From positions 1-38,128 of the forward strand of contig JAICWX010000054.1 in the NCBI GenBank assembly GCA_025934635.1: 38,128 bases of DNA. The letters run 5' to 3'. The stretch's first letter is position 1. Every line of letters starts with the position of its first letter. This document shows positions 1-6,904 of this stretch, piece after piece. Source of the DNA: Streptosporangiaceae bacterium. GTDB taxonomy: Bacteria; Actinomycetota; Actinomycetes; Streptosporangiales; Streptosporangiaceae. A model generated the notes under the pieces. It saw nothing but the letters and a program-made list of their open reading frames with translations, was not told the origin of the DNA and made no database searches. The position numbers and the translations under genes are program-made.

Positions 1-429
1 GGCTCTGAGGCGGGATCCGCGTGAGCCGGTCCTGGAGGCATGACACCTCCCTCGTCCGGGAGAATTGACCTGTAGAACATAGTACCGAAAAACGGCCTGC
101 CAGACAACGAAATAGGGAATTCTGCTGCGGCGTGTCGTGGCCGCCGCCCGGCCGCCCGGCACCACACGCTTTCCATCTAGCGCACCAGGCATGTTTCGCC
201 CAGCGCGCCACGCGCGCTTTCACGAAGGGCAGCGAACGCGCTTCCCAGCGGGGCATTCCGCGTGCTTCCAGAGGGCACCGAACACGCCTCCCACAGAGCA
301 CCGCGCGCGCTTTCGCCTCTATCCTCGCCGCCGCCCGGCTGCTAGCGTCGGCTTCAATTGGCGGATTCACCAGCCAACACTCCCAGAAACCCCAGCTGCC
401 CTGCCCCTCAGCGGCGAGGAGGACCATCC
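1..429. other. Gene-free leader with degenerate tandem array
   Basis: No convincing gene lies here; open frames lack ribosome sites and follow the repeat. A GGAGG/CCTCC mini-hairpin sits near 34-49. Positions 164-315 hold seven copies of an 11-bp core, described separately. The region precedes the serine hydrolase at 430. Confidence 0.6.
164..315. repeat. Degenerate tandem array, seven 11-bp cores at 22-25 bp spacing
   Basis: Cores begin at 164, 189, 212, 236, 260, 282 and 305 and fit roughly RCRYGCTTYCC (for example ACACGCTTTCC, ACGCGCTTCCC, GCGTGCTTCCA). Spacing is 25, 23, 24, 24, 22 and 23 bp; the DNA between cores is poorly conserved. The regular period gives the overlapping open frames an apparent 8-residue repeat, but the period drifts off multiples of three, so a non-coding repeat is more likely. 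Confidence 0.6.
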
Positions 430-1572
430 ATGGCCGATATCAACGGGACCTGCGACGAACGGTTCGCGGCGGTGCGCGACACCCTGGCGAAGAACGTGGA
501 CTCCGGGGACGAACTCGGCGCGTCGATCGTCGTGGACCTCGACGGCGACATCGCGGTCGACATATGGGGCGGCTTCCGTGACGCGGCGAGAACGACGCCG
601 TGGGACGAGCACACCATCACGAACGTCTGGTCCACCACCAAGACCATCACCAGCCTCGCCGCCCTCATGCTGGTCGACCGCGGCCAGCTCGACGTGGACG
701 CGCCGGTCGCAACGTACTGGCCGGAGTTCGCGGCCAACGGCAAGGAAGGCGTCCTGGTCCGGCACCTGATGTCGCACGCGTCCGGCGTCTCCGGGCTCGA
801 CCAGTGCGGCGGGGTCGAGGACCTCTACGACTGGGACCGGTCTACCGCCCGGTTCGCCGCCCAGGCGCCGTGGTGGGAGCCGGGCACCGCGTCCGGGTAT
901 CACGCCCTCAACTTCGGGCACCTCATCGGCGAGGTGGTCAGGCGGATCAGCGGCAAGCCGCTGAAGCAGTTCGTAGCCGAGGAGATCGCCGGCCCGCTGG
1001 GAGCCGACTTCCAGATCGGCGCGGCGGAAAAGGACTGGGACCGGATCGCCAACGTGATCCCGCCGCCGCCGCTGCCGATCGACCTGGCTGCCCTGGGCAT
1101 GGACAGCCCGGCGGTCAGGACGTTCACCGGGCCCACCCCCGACGCCAACGACGCCAACACCCCCGGCTGGCGGCAGGCCGACATCGGCGCCGCCAACGGC
1201 CACGCGAACGCCCGATCGGTCGCCCGGATCATGTCCGTCATCCCCCGTGGCGGCGAGGTCGACGGCGTTAAGCTGCTCAGCCCGGAGACCATCGAGCTGA
1301 TCTTCCGCGAGCAGCAGAACGGCGTGGACCTGGTCCTGGGCGTCCCGCTGCGGTTCGGCATCGGCTACGGCCTGCCCCAGGCCGACACCATCCCCTACAT
1401 CCCGGACGGGAAGGTCTGTTTCTGGGGCGGCTGGGGCGGTTCCCTCATCATCATGGACACCGACCGCCGGCTGACCATCGCCTACATGATGAACCTGATG
1501 GGACCGGGCGTGGTCGGCTCCGACCGCGGCGCCCAGTACGTGCAGGCGGTCTACGACGCGATCCCGGCCTAA
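430..1572 (+). CDS. Serine hydrolase, beta-lactamase/EstB family
   Basis: This is a 380-residue member of the beta-lactamase-like serine hydrolases (COG1680; esterase EstB, DD-peptidase and LACTB relatives). The S-x-x-K nucleophile motif is STTK at about residues 68-71. The Y-x-N-like general base is in GYHALN at about 157. A GWGGS segment near 335 replaces the usual K-T/S-G or H-x-G third motif. No signal peptide is visible, so it is probably cytosolic. The ATG at 430 was chosen over a TTG 72 bp upstream because a GAGGAGG ribosome site sits just before it. It stands alone and is followed by a strong bidirectional terminator. The family has varied ester, amide and lactone substrates, so the substrate is unknown. 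Confidence 0.88.
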   Translation: MADINGTCDERFAAVRDTLAKNVDSGDELGASIVVDLDGDIAVDIWGGFRDAARTTPWDEHTITNVWSTTKTITSLAALMLVDRGQLDVDAPVATYWPEFAANGKEGVLVRHLMSHASGVSGLDQCGGVEDLYDWDRSTARFAAQAPWWEPGTASGYHALNFGHLIGEVVRRISGKPLKQFVAEEIAGPLGADFQIGAAEKDWDRIANVIPPPPLPIDLAALGMDSPAVRTFTGPTPDANDANTPGWRQADIGAANGHANARSVARIMSVIPRGGEVDGVKLLSPETIELIFREQQNGVDLVLGVPLRFGIGYGLPQADTIPYIPDGKVCFWGGWGGSLIIMDTDRRLTIAYMMNLMGPGVVGSDRGAQYVQAVYDAIPA

Positions 1573-1591
1573 GGCAAAGCCAGCGAACAAA

Positions 1592-1619
1592 GCGGGCCCG
1601 GGGAAATCCCCGGGCCCGC
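1592..1619. terminator. Bidirectional hairpin terminator
   Basis: A perfect 12-bp stem (GCGGGCCCGGGG with CCCCGGGCCCGC) closes a 4-nt AAAT loop between two convergent genes. It lies 20 bp after the serine hydrolase stop and 16 bp from the sedolisin stop, so it can serve both. There is no long U tract, which is usual in actinomycetes. Confidence 0.85.
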
Positions 1620-1635
1620 CTTGCCGTCCAGCCTG

Positions 1636-3600
1636 CTAGTTACGCGTGAAGAACGCGGGGCCCGCCGGGGTCCCGACGCCGGTCTCGTCGTCGTAACCAG
1701 GACCATCGTGGATCGTCGTGTTCTGCACGTCGATGGTCTGCAGCTTGTAGAGCTTGCCCTGCTTGTTGTCCACGCCGTTCACGTACTCGGTGCGGACCTG
1801 GAACAGCGGTGACTTCGGCGCCACGATGTCGTGCAGCGCCGAGGTGCCGATCATGCTGTAGTACAGCGGGTTGATGAAGCCGAGCGCCTTGTGGTGCGCC
1901 TGGTCGGCCACCGCCACCATGCCGGCCAGCAGCGGAGAGGCGAGGCTGGTGCCGCCGATCCGGTACTGGTCCCAGTAGGTCCCGTCCGGGAACACCTGGG
2001 TCTCGCCGACGATCATGCCGGTGTTGGGGTCGGCGTCCATCGCGATGTCGGGCACCGTCCGCATCGGGACGTTCTTGGTGAAGTACTCCGACTCGCTCGC
2101 CGGCACCTTGCCCTGCTGGTACCAGGGCTGGGTGAACAGCGTGCTGGTGCCGCCGCCACCACCGGAGTTGTACACGGGCTTGCCCCACGTGCCGTTCTTC
2201 AGCGCCGAGTACGCGGTCTGCCAGCCCTGCTCGCCGAGCCACTGGCCCTTGCTGCCGATGAACACGCTGCTGCCGCCGACGCCGGTGACGTAGGGCAGGT
2301 CGGCCGGGAACTCGACCGTCTTGGCCGCCAGGTCGGTACCGCCGACGCTGTCATCGCCGGCGTCGCCGGTGGAGAAGTTGACCGTGATGCCGGTGATCGC
2401 GGCCTCGGTGGAGAACTGCTCGTAGAAGGTCACCTCGGCCGCGCCGAGCAGCGAGACGTCGTCGATGCCGGAGTTCCAGGAGTTGGTGACCACGTCGGCG
2501 AAGTGGCTGTCGATGATGTTCGCCCAGGCCAGGTCCAGGCTGCCGAGGCAGTCAGCCGCCCCGACGTAGATGACCTTGGCGCCGGGTGCCATCGCGTGCA
2601 CGGCCTCGACGTCGAGAGTCTCCTCGCCGTACCAGCCCTGCGCCCCGCACAGGTCGGCATTGTCGTAGCCGTCCGCTTCCGGGGTGATCTGGGAGTACTG
2701 GCCCGGCTTGAACAGCGGCTGGCCGTGCACCTGGTTGTACTTCTGCGCGTCCTTGAGCATCGTCGGCGCGGCGTAGGCATCGGTGATGGCCACGGTGACC
2801 CCGCGCCCGTCGATGCCCTGCTTGATCAGCGAGCTCTCCCCGTACGCGGACTGGAGCTGCGACGGGGTGTAGCCGCACACCGCGTACGGCTGGTGCTTGC
2901 CGCCGGCGGCCGGCTTGTCGGTGGCGATCTTCTGCCCGTAGTACGCCGAGCACGGCTGGACCCCGAACCGGGCGCCGGGCGGCGGGCCAGGCAGGGTGTC
3001 GGCGGCCTGCTTGAGCTCGGAGCCCTGGTCGACCCCGACGACCCCGCTGATCGCGCCGCTGACCGCGGTCGGGGTGCCAGCCGGCAGGGACAGCTGGCCG
3101 GTGTTCGCGTGGAGCTGCTTGCCCTGGTACGAGTAGTTGTGGATCTTCGACCCGAAGGTGTTCTCTACCTGGCCGATCGTCCCGTTCACGGCCACGTACA
3201 TCCCGCTCGGCAGGGTCTTGGTGACCTTGAAGCCCTGGTCGCGGAGCCAGTTCCGCACCGCGGCGACCGAGGACGGGGCCGGGGCGTACTTGGCGTCGAA
3301 CTGCTTGCTGGTCAGGTAGTGGCCGTAGCTCGCGCTGGACGGGTCGGATACCGCCTTCAGGGTGGCCTCGGCGCCGGCCGCGTCCCGCATCCCCAGCAGG
3401 ACGCCGAAGGCCACCGGGTCGGTCGACACGGTGGTGCCCATGTCGCGGGCGAACGGCAGCCACTTCGGCGTACTGCCGGTCAGCGGGTGCCGGGTCTGCG
3501 GCGCGGCCGAGGCGGCTCCGGCGGTCATCGAGAGGCCGATAGCGGTCGCACTGGCCAGCAATCCGACGGCAACTTTGCGAGCAATACGAGTCGAGCCCAT
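1636..3600 (-). CDS. Secreted sedolisin (S53) serine-carboxyl protease
   Basis: A 654-residue precursor of the kumamolisin/sedolisin family, acid-tolerant secreted endopeptidases. Residues 1-33 form a signal peptide (basic start, hydrophobic core, ASA cleavage site). Residues about 40-190 are the pro-kumamolisin activation domain, and the mature enzyme starts around 205-240. The catalytic triad is visible as E326 and D330 in GEETLDVE and S552 in GGTSLASP; D413 in STGDAGDD is the expected oxyanion aspartate. The C-terminal calcium site is suggested by LHDIV (about 589-593) and the GYDDETGVGTP end. AAGGGGG precedes the ATG. It is monocistronic, with the TetR gene upstream in the same direction but separated by about 150 bp. 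Confidence 0.95.
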   Translation of the reverse strand: MGSTRIARKVAVGLLASATAIGLSMTAGAASAAPQTRHPLTGSTPKWLPFARDMGTTVSTDPVAFGVLLGMRDAAGAEATLKAVSDPSSASYGHYLTSKQFDAKYAPAPSSVAAVRNWLRDQGFKVTKTLPSGMYVAVNGTIGQVENTFGSKIHNYSYQGKQLHANTGQLSLPAGTPTAVSGAISGVVGVDQGSELKQAADTLPGPPPGARFGVQPCSAYYGQKIATDKPAAGGKHQPYAVCGYTPSQLQSAYGESSLIKQGIDGRGVTVAITDAYAAPTMLKDAQKYNQVHGQPLFKPGQYSQITPEADGYDNADLCGAQGWYGEETLDVEAVHAMAPGAKVIYVGAADCLGSLDLAWANIIDSHFADVVTNSWNSGIDDVSLLGAAEVTFYEQFSTEAAITGITVNFSTGDAGDDSVGGTDLAAKTVEFPADLPYVTGVGGSSVFIGSKGQWLGEQGWQTAYSALKNGTWGKPVYNSGGGGGTSTLFTQPWYQQGKVPASESEYFTKNVPMRTVPDIAMDADPNTGMIVGETQVFPDGTYWDQYRIGGTSLASPLLAGMVAVADQAHHKALGFINPLYYSMIGTSALHDIVAPKSPLFQVRTEYVNGVDNKQGKLYKLQTIDVQNTTIHDGPGYDDETGVGTPAGPAFFTRN

Positions 3601-3649
3601 ACACAGGCCCCCTTAATAGGAAGAAAGCTGACAAAAACAAACGGATGCT

Positions 3650-3679
3650 AGCTAACACTGCAGGTCAGAGCACCGTCAA
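3650..3679 (-). promoter_or_regulatory. Candidate housekeeping-type promoter for the sedolisin
   Basis: On the minus strand TTGACG (3679-3674) and TTAGCT (3655-3650) are separated by 18 bp, about 50 bp upstream of the start codon. The -35 match is good and the -10 is weak. This is assigned by inspection only. Confidence 0.35.
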
Positions 3680-3746
3680 GCGAGATACTGAGAGTGATGC
3701 GCCATCGAGACGTTACCCTCGGCTACCGCCTGCGCTCAGACTACGC

Positions 3747-4445
3747 TTAGTTACGGAGAAGCTCACGTAGCGTGGCCATGACGTCGTGAACAGCGCTCGC
3801 CGCCGTGATGTCAGGGTCGCCGAGCGACAGCGGGATGCCCATCCCGTCGGCCGCGGCCACGGCCAGCACGGCGACCTTGTCGGCGTCGTACCGGCCGCTG
3901 AAGGTGCCCCGCTCGATGCCGCGCCGGACCACATCCGCGACCAGCCCCCGCCAGGCGGTGTTGTCGCGCAGCGCGTCGGCCCGCATCTCCGGGTCGCGGA
4001 TGCCGAAGTGCCAGGACTCGATCCACAGCCGCCCGGCGTCCGGGGCCTGCGGCTCGTAGCCGGTCAGCGACCGGGTCAGGATGGTCTCGAGCTGATCCCA
4101 CGGGTCGTCGATGGCACCGACTTCGGCCTCCAGCGCGGCGATCTCCTCGCTCGAGGCGTGCCGGAAGGCCGCCACCAGCAGGTCCTCCCGTGAGCCGAAG
4201 TAGTACTGCAGGGTGCTCACCGGGACGCCGCTCTCCGCCGCCACGTCGGCGAACCGGGTAGCGTCCGCGCCCCGCTCCGCGATCACCCGGCAGGCCGCCT
4301 CGAGCACCGCGACCTTGCGCCGTCCGGCCCGACGGCCCGGGCCGCCCCCCCTCCCCGGATTTCGGGGGGGCTCGGGGGGGTGGTCCCCCCCGGAGCCAGC
4401 AGGGGCGCGGCCGGGATCGGCGTCAGCCTGACTAAGCGTCATCAC
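3747..4445 (-). CDS. TetR/AcrR-family regulator with GC-homopolymer N-terminal extension
   Basis: A 232-residue TetR-type repressor. The DNA-binding domain spans about residues 42-95: a first helix KVAVLEAACRVIAERG, then FADVAAESGVPVSTLQYYFGSREDLL, the classic helix-turn-helix. The remaining 135 residues form the ligand/dimer domain. Residues about 18-41 are a Gly/Pro/Arg-rich extension encoded by runs of seven G or C that can fold into a strong hairpin, so the true start is uncertain. The GTG at 4445 (or ATG at 4442) is the only upstream start and has no clear ribosome site. A dyad operator array lies about 165-195 bp upstream and may be its own target. The ligand is unknown. Confidence 0.85.
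   Translation of the reverse strand: MMTLSQADADPGRAPAGSGGDHPPEPPRNPGRGGGPGRRAGRRKVAVLEAACRVIAERGADATRFADVAAESGVPVSTLQYYFGSREDLLVAAFRHASSEEIAALEAEVGAIDDPWDQLETILTRSLTGYEPQAPDAGRLWIESWHFGIRDPEMRADALRDNTAWRGLVADVVRRGIERGTFSGRYDADKVAVLAVAAADGMGIPLSLGDPDITAASAVHDVMATLRELLRN
4345..4397. repeat. GC-homopolymer hairpin cluster inside the TetR 5-prime end
   Basis: There are four 7-nt homopolymers: C7 at 4345-4351, G7 at 4364-4370, G7 at 4374-4380 and C7 at 4385-4391. G7-TGGT-C7 is extended by GGCTC/GAGCC (4369-4373 and 4393-4397), giving a 12-bp stem with one bulged base. Such runs are slippage-prone and the stem could limit translation or end transcription. Confidence 0.7.
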
Positions 4446-4678
4446 GAATGCCGTGGGCGAAGTAGTTCCGCTGGAACCTGGCGGTGATGCGTGCCCGGGG
4501 TGTGGATGCCGACCACGGCCACGATCAGGCCGAGCGTCGCGGCCATGCTGTGGTTGCCATGGTGAGTGCCGCCTTCATCCGCCCGCGCCGAATGCTCGGG
4601 CCATAGCAGTACTGTATTGCTATACAGTATTACTGTACAGGTTTTACATACAGGAATTTTCCAGCTTCCGTCCTCCTC
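4446..4678. other. Gene-free interval with AT-rich operator array
   Basis: About 230 bp separate the TetR start from the stop of the next minus-strand gene. A minus-strand open frame (4546-4442) would encode 34 residues with a hydrophobic start, but it lacks a ribosome site and is not called. The stretch 4600-4670 is far richer in A+T than its surroundings and contains the dyads listed next. Confidence 0.5.
4605..4640. promoter_or_regulatory. Triple half-site operator array (TACTGTA/TACAGTA)
   Basis: TACTGTAT at 4610-4617 and ATACAGTA at 4622-4629 form a perfect 8-4-8 dyad. TACAGTA (4623-4629) and TACTGTA (4631-4637) form a second dyad around one base, followed by CTGTACAG (4633-4640), itself palindromic. 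TAGCA/TGCTA arms (4605-4609, 4618-4622) are nested inside. The array lies upstream of the TetR gene, so autoregulation is the simplest reading. Confidence 0.6.
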
Positions 4679-5506
4679 TCAGCCCTGGCCGTGCCGCTTG
4701 CCGAACCCGTGCCCGGTACCGTGCCCATGGGTGCTGCCGGTGCGCCCGCTGGCATCCCCGCTGCCGCGGACCACGGCGATCACGCCGAGCAGGGCCGCCA
4801 GCGGGACGGCCACCGCGATGAAGTCGGACGAGGTGAAGTTGCCCAGCGCGTCCAGCGACCCGGAGAACCCCACGATCAGCACCGACACCACCACCAGGCC
4901 CCAGCCGTGCAGGAACAGCCGCAGCGCGAACGGCGGCGACGGGTCCGGCACCTCGGGCACGGCGGTGATGGTCTTGGTCGCCCGCCGCTCGGTCAGGCCC
5001 TCGCGGATCCGGGCGATGAGGGTCAGCTCACCCGGCTGATCGGCGATCAGCAGCAGGTCACCCGGATGCGCCTGGTCGGGCGCGTGCGACACCGCCCCGG
5101 CCCCGCCGACCGCCCACGTCACCACCTGGTGCGGCCCCAGCGGCTGAACCCGGAACCGGGCCTGCTCCCCGGCCACCACCTCGTCCGGCCCCTCGATGAC
5201 CTCCGGCGGCACCTTCTTGGCCCGCGGCCCCGTGCCTTCCCGGAGCCCTGTGCCTTCCCGGTGCGCTGTGCCTTCCGGGGCCGCGGCGGCCTCACCCGCG
5301 GCGGCGGCCGCGAGCTCATCCCGGGCCCGGACGATGCCGCCGCTGATCACGAACTGCCGCTTGGCCAGCTGCTCGGCCAGCTGGAGCTGCCGCACGTTCA
5401 CGCTCCACGCCATGGCCACCACCACCGCGGCGACCACCACCGTGCCCACCGCGAGCCACGCGGCCACGGCGGGATGACTGGCACCTTGAGCGAGACCTTC
5501 GAACAT
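4679..5506 (-). CDS. Membrane protein with Ig-like central domain, function unknown
   Basis: A 275-residue protein not recognised as a named family. A membrane helix spans about residues 15-35. An Ala/Glu-rich linker carries an 18-bp tandem repeat encoding REGTG-type units (near 5238-5282). A beta-rich segment at about 100-185 (IEGPDEVVAGEQARFRV through LTLIARI) resembles an Ig-like or PKD-like domain. Two further helices lie at about 200-260, followed by a His/Gly-rich tail. The ATG at 5506 was chosen because the hydrophobic helix follows directly and the longer frame runs into repeat DNA; no good ribosome site is seen. Upstream DNA contains palindromes and direct repeats. Confidence 0.6.
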   Translation of the reverse strand: MFEGLAQGASHPAVAAWLAVGTVVVAAVVVAMAWSVNVRQLQLAEQLAKRQFVISGGIVRARDELAAAAAGEAAAAPEGTAHREGTGLREGTGPRAKKVPPEVIEGPDEVVAGEQARFRVQPLGPHQVVTWAVGGAGAVSHAPDQAHPGDLLLIADQPGELTLIARIREGLTERRATKTITAVPEVPDPSPPFALRLFLHGWGLVVVSVLIVGFSGSLDALGNFTSSDFIAVAVPLAALLGVIAVVRGSGDASGRTGSTHGHGTGHGFGKRHGQG

Positions 5507-5538
5507 GTCAGCTATTAAAACATGTAATCGAACACCCT

Positions 5539-5576
5539 GGGAACCCGTTCGGCCCGTTCGAACGGAACAGGTTCCC
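5539..5576. promoter_or_regulatory. Nested palindromes upstream of the membrane protein
   Basis: GGGAACC (5539-5545) pairs with GGTTCCC (5570-5576), enclosing a perfect 12-bp palindrome CCGTTCGAACGG (5554-5565). This lies 33-70 bp upstream of the minus-strand start and could be an operator or a leader hairpin. Confidence 0.45.
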
Positions 5577-5582
5577 GGCAGC

Positions 5583-5637
5583 GACATGGATGCTCCATCA
5601 ATGCCGCGATTACGACATAGATGCTCCATCGATGCCG
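5583..5637. repeat. Tandem 24-bp direct repeat at 31-bp spacing
   Basis: 5583-5606 and 5614-5637 are identical at 22 of 24 positions. Each contains ATGGATGCTCCAT or a one-base variant, a dyad of ATGGA/TCCAT around TGC. Start-to-start distance is 31 bp, about three helical turns, as expected for cooperative binding. The pair lies between the divergent genes starting at 5506 and 5845. Confidence 0.6.
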
Positions 5638-5844
5638 TCAGCTACGCATGCCGGTAGCCGGATCGCTGGCAAAAACAATCCAGAACTCACTAGGATGCCC
5701 ACGATAAACACGCTGCACCTACGTGACCTGGCATTATGCATTTTCTTCATGTCTGCGGCCATCATGCTCATTGCTGCTCAAAACAGGCGTGAAAGGAATG
5801 GCTTAACATCACCTGGAAATCCAGGCTCAAACGGGGGAGTCATA

Positions 5845-6612
5845 ATGCAGAGCTTCTATGGCACGTTTTCCAGACCGGGCCGGCGCCGCCCGGCCGCCGT
5901 CGGCGCCGCGGTCATGCTCGCGGTTCTCGGGCCGGCCCTCGCCAGCGGCCCGGCCAGTGCATCGGCAGGCAGCGACCGCCTGCTCCCCGGCGAGACGCTC
6001 CCGGCCGGCCAGTCACTCACCGCCGGCCACGACGTGCTCACCATGCAGGCCAGCGGCAACCTGGTCCTGATCGCACCCGGCAATACGCCCATCTGGACCA
6101 GCCGCACCGTCGGCCACGCCGGTGCGTCGCTGGTCATGCAGCCCGGCGGCAACCTGGCCGTCGTCGCCCCCGGCGGCCGGCCGCTCTGGTCCGCCGGGAC
6201 CGGCCAGCACCCCGGATCCATGCTGGTCCTGCTGCCGAACGGCAACGCCGTCGTCACCCCGCCGGCCAGCGCGGCCCCGGACGGCACGGCGCTCTGGACC
6301 ACTGACACCAGCCGGCAGACCTACGCCGACATCCAACTCGCGGCCCACGGCTGGAAAACCAGCCAGGCTCGCCAGTTCGGCTGCCTCGACAACGTCTGGA
6401 TGGCCGAGAGCAAGTGGAACGAGCTCGCGGGCAGCCCGGCCGGCGCTTACGGGATCCCGCAGGCCAGCCCCGGTTCGAAGATGGCGGCCGCGGGCCCGGA
6501 CTGGCTCACCAGCCCGCGGACCCAGATCCGCTGGGGCGAGGACTACATCCAGGGCCAGTACGGCACCCCGTGCCAGGCCTGGGCCTACTGGCAGGTCCAC
6601 AAGAGCTACTGA
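5845..6612 (+). CDS. Secreted bulb-type lectin fused to a transglycosylase-like domain
   Basis: A 255-residue exported protein. Residues 1-41 form a signal peptide. Residues about 45-155 contain three bulb-type (B_lectin) repeats of QxxGNLVxxxPG...PxW type, a fold that binds mannose-like sugars. Residues about 170-250 match the SLT/aggregation-promoting-factor lytic-transglycosylase domain: WMAESKWN with likely catalytic E188, then GAYGIPQ, and the conserved pattern of TQIRWGEDYI, QYGTPCQAW. It probably cuts or binds peptidoglycan outside the membrane while the lectin anchors it to glycans. A GGGGGAG ribosome site lies 5 bp before the ATG. The 200-bp leader (5638-5844) is relatively AT-rich and I see no known riboswitch in it. 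Confidence 0.85.
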   Translation: MQSFYGTFSRPGRRRPAAVGAAVMLAVLGPALASGPASASAGSDRLLPGETLPAGQSLTAGHDVLTMQASGNLVLIAPGNTPIWTSRTVGHAGASLVMQPGGNLAVVAPGGRPLWSAGTGQHPGSMLVLLPNGNAVVTPPASAAPDGTALWTTDTSRQTYADIQLAAHGWKTSQARQFGCLDNVWMAESKWNELAGSPAGAYGIPQASPGSKMAAAGPDWLTSPRTQIRWGEDYIQGQYGTPCQAWAYWQVHKSY

Positions 6613-6633
6613 CCGGCCAGGCCCCTGCCAGCG

Positions 6634-6661
6634 CTGCCCTGCTAGCTCTGCCCTGCTAGCT
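6634..6661. repeat. Perfect 14-bp tandem duplication at a convergent gene end
   Basis: CTGCCCTGCTAGCT occurs twice in tandem (6634-6647 and 6648-6661). The second copy contains the CTA that is the stop codon of the minus-strand gene at 6656; the first copy carries the same CTA. Confidence 0.75.
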
Positions 6662-6859
6662 CTTCTTGGGACTGACCGAGCTCAGCGCGTCGTCCAGCAT
6701 CGCCGGGAACGTGTCCGGGTGCTTGGCCAGCAGGTAGGTCACGACGGCGACGAGATCATGGCCGTTGAGCGCCTGGACCCGGGAGAGCCGCAGCTCGGCC
6801 TCGGTCTCATGGGTGTCAGCTTCACGAGTATCAGATTCATGCGTGTCAGAGTCGCTCAT
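6656..6859 (-). CDS. Small acidic protein, function unknown
   Basis: A 67-residue protein. Its N-terminus has three near-copies of DT(H/R)E(S/A/T), encoded by a 15-bp tandem repeat around 6805-6851. The C-terminal 45 residues (LRLSRVQALNGHDLVAVVTYLLAKHPDTFPAMLDDAL) look like a compact helical unit. The ATG at 6859 was chosen over one 24 bp upstream because AGGGG sits 5 bp before it. It lies 45 bp downstream of the membrane protein gene in the same direction, so co-transcription is likely. I know of no function. Confidence 0.6.
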   Translation of the reverse strand: MSDSDTHESDTREADTHETEAELRLSRVQALNGHDLVAVVTYLLAKHPDTFPAMLDDALSSVSPKKS

Positions 6860-6904
6860 GCGTCCCCTACTACCCGCATTCACCAGCTCAATGCAGGTTC
6901 CCGG

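Noticed and set aside
36..75. An 11-codon plus-strand frame from ATG 40 after GGAGG
   Set aside because: Too short to support, and the GGAGG is part of a small hairpin.
164..315. CRISPR array or repeat protein
   Set aside because: Cores are only 11 bp, degenerate, spaced 22-25 bp, with no cas genes nearby. The period is not a multiple of three throughout, so it is not a good coding repeat.
4442..4546. A 34-codon minus-strand frame ending at the TetR start
   Set aside because: It has a hydrophobic N-terminus but no ribosome site and no recognisable family. It may be chance or a gene scrap.
4605..4640. True SOS (LexA) box
   Set aside because: The match is to the gamma-proteobacterial motif, not the actinobacterial one, and no SOS gene follows. 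A TetR operator is more likely.
5638..5844. c-di-AMP (ydaO-type) riboswitch before the cell-wall enzyme
   Set aside because: Such elements are common before actinobacterial wall hydrolases, but I could not find their conserved core in this leader.
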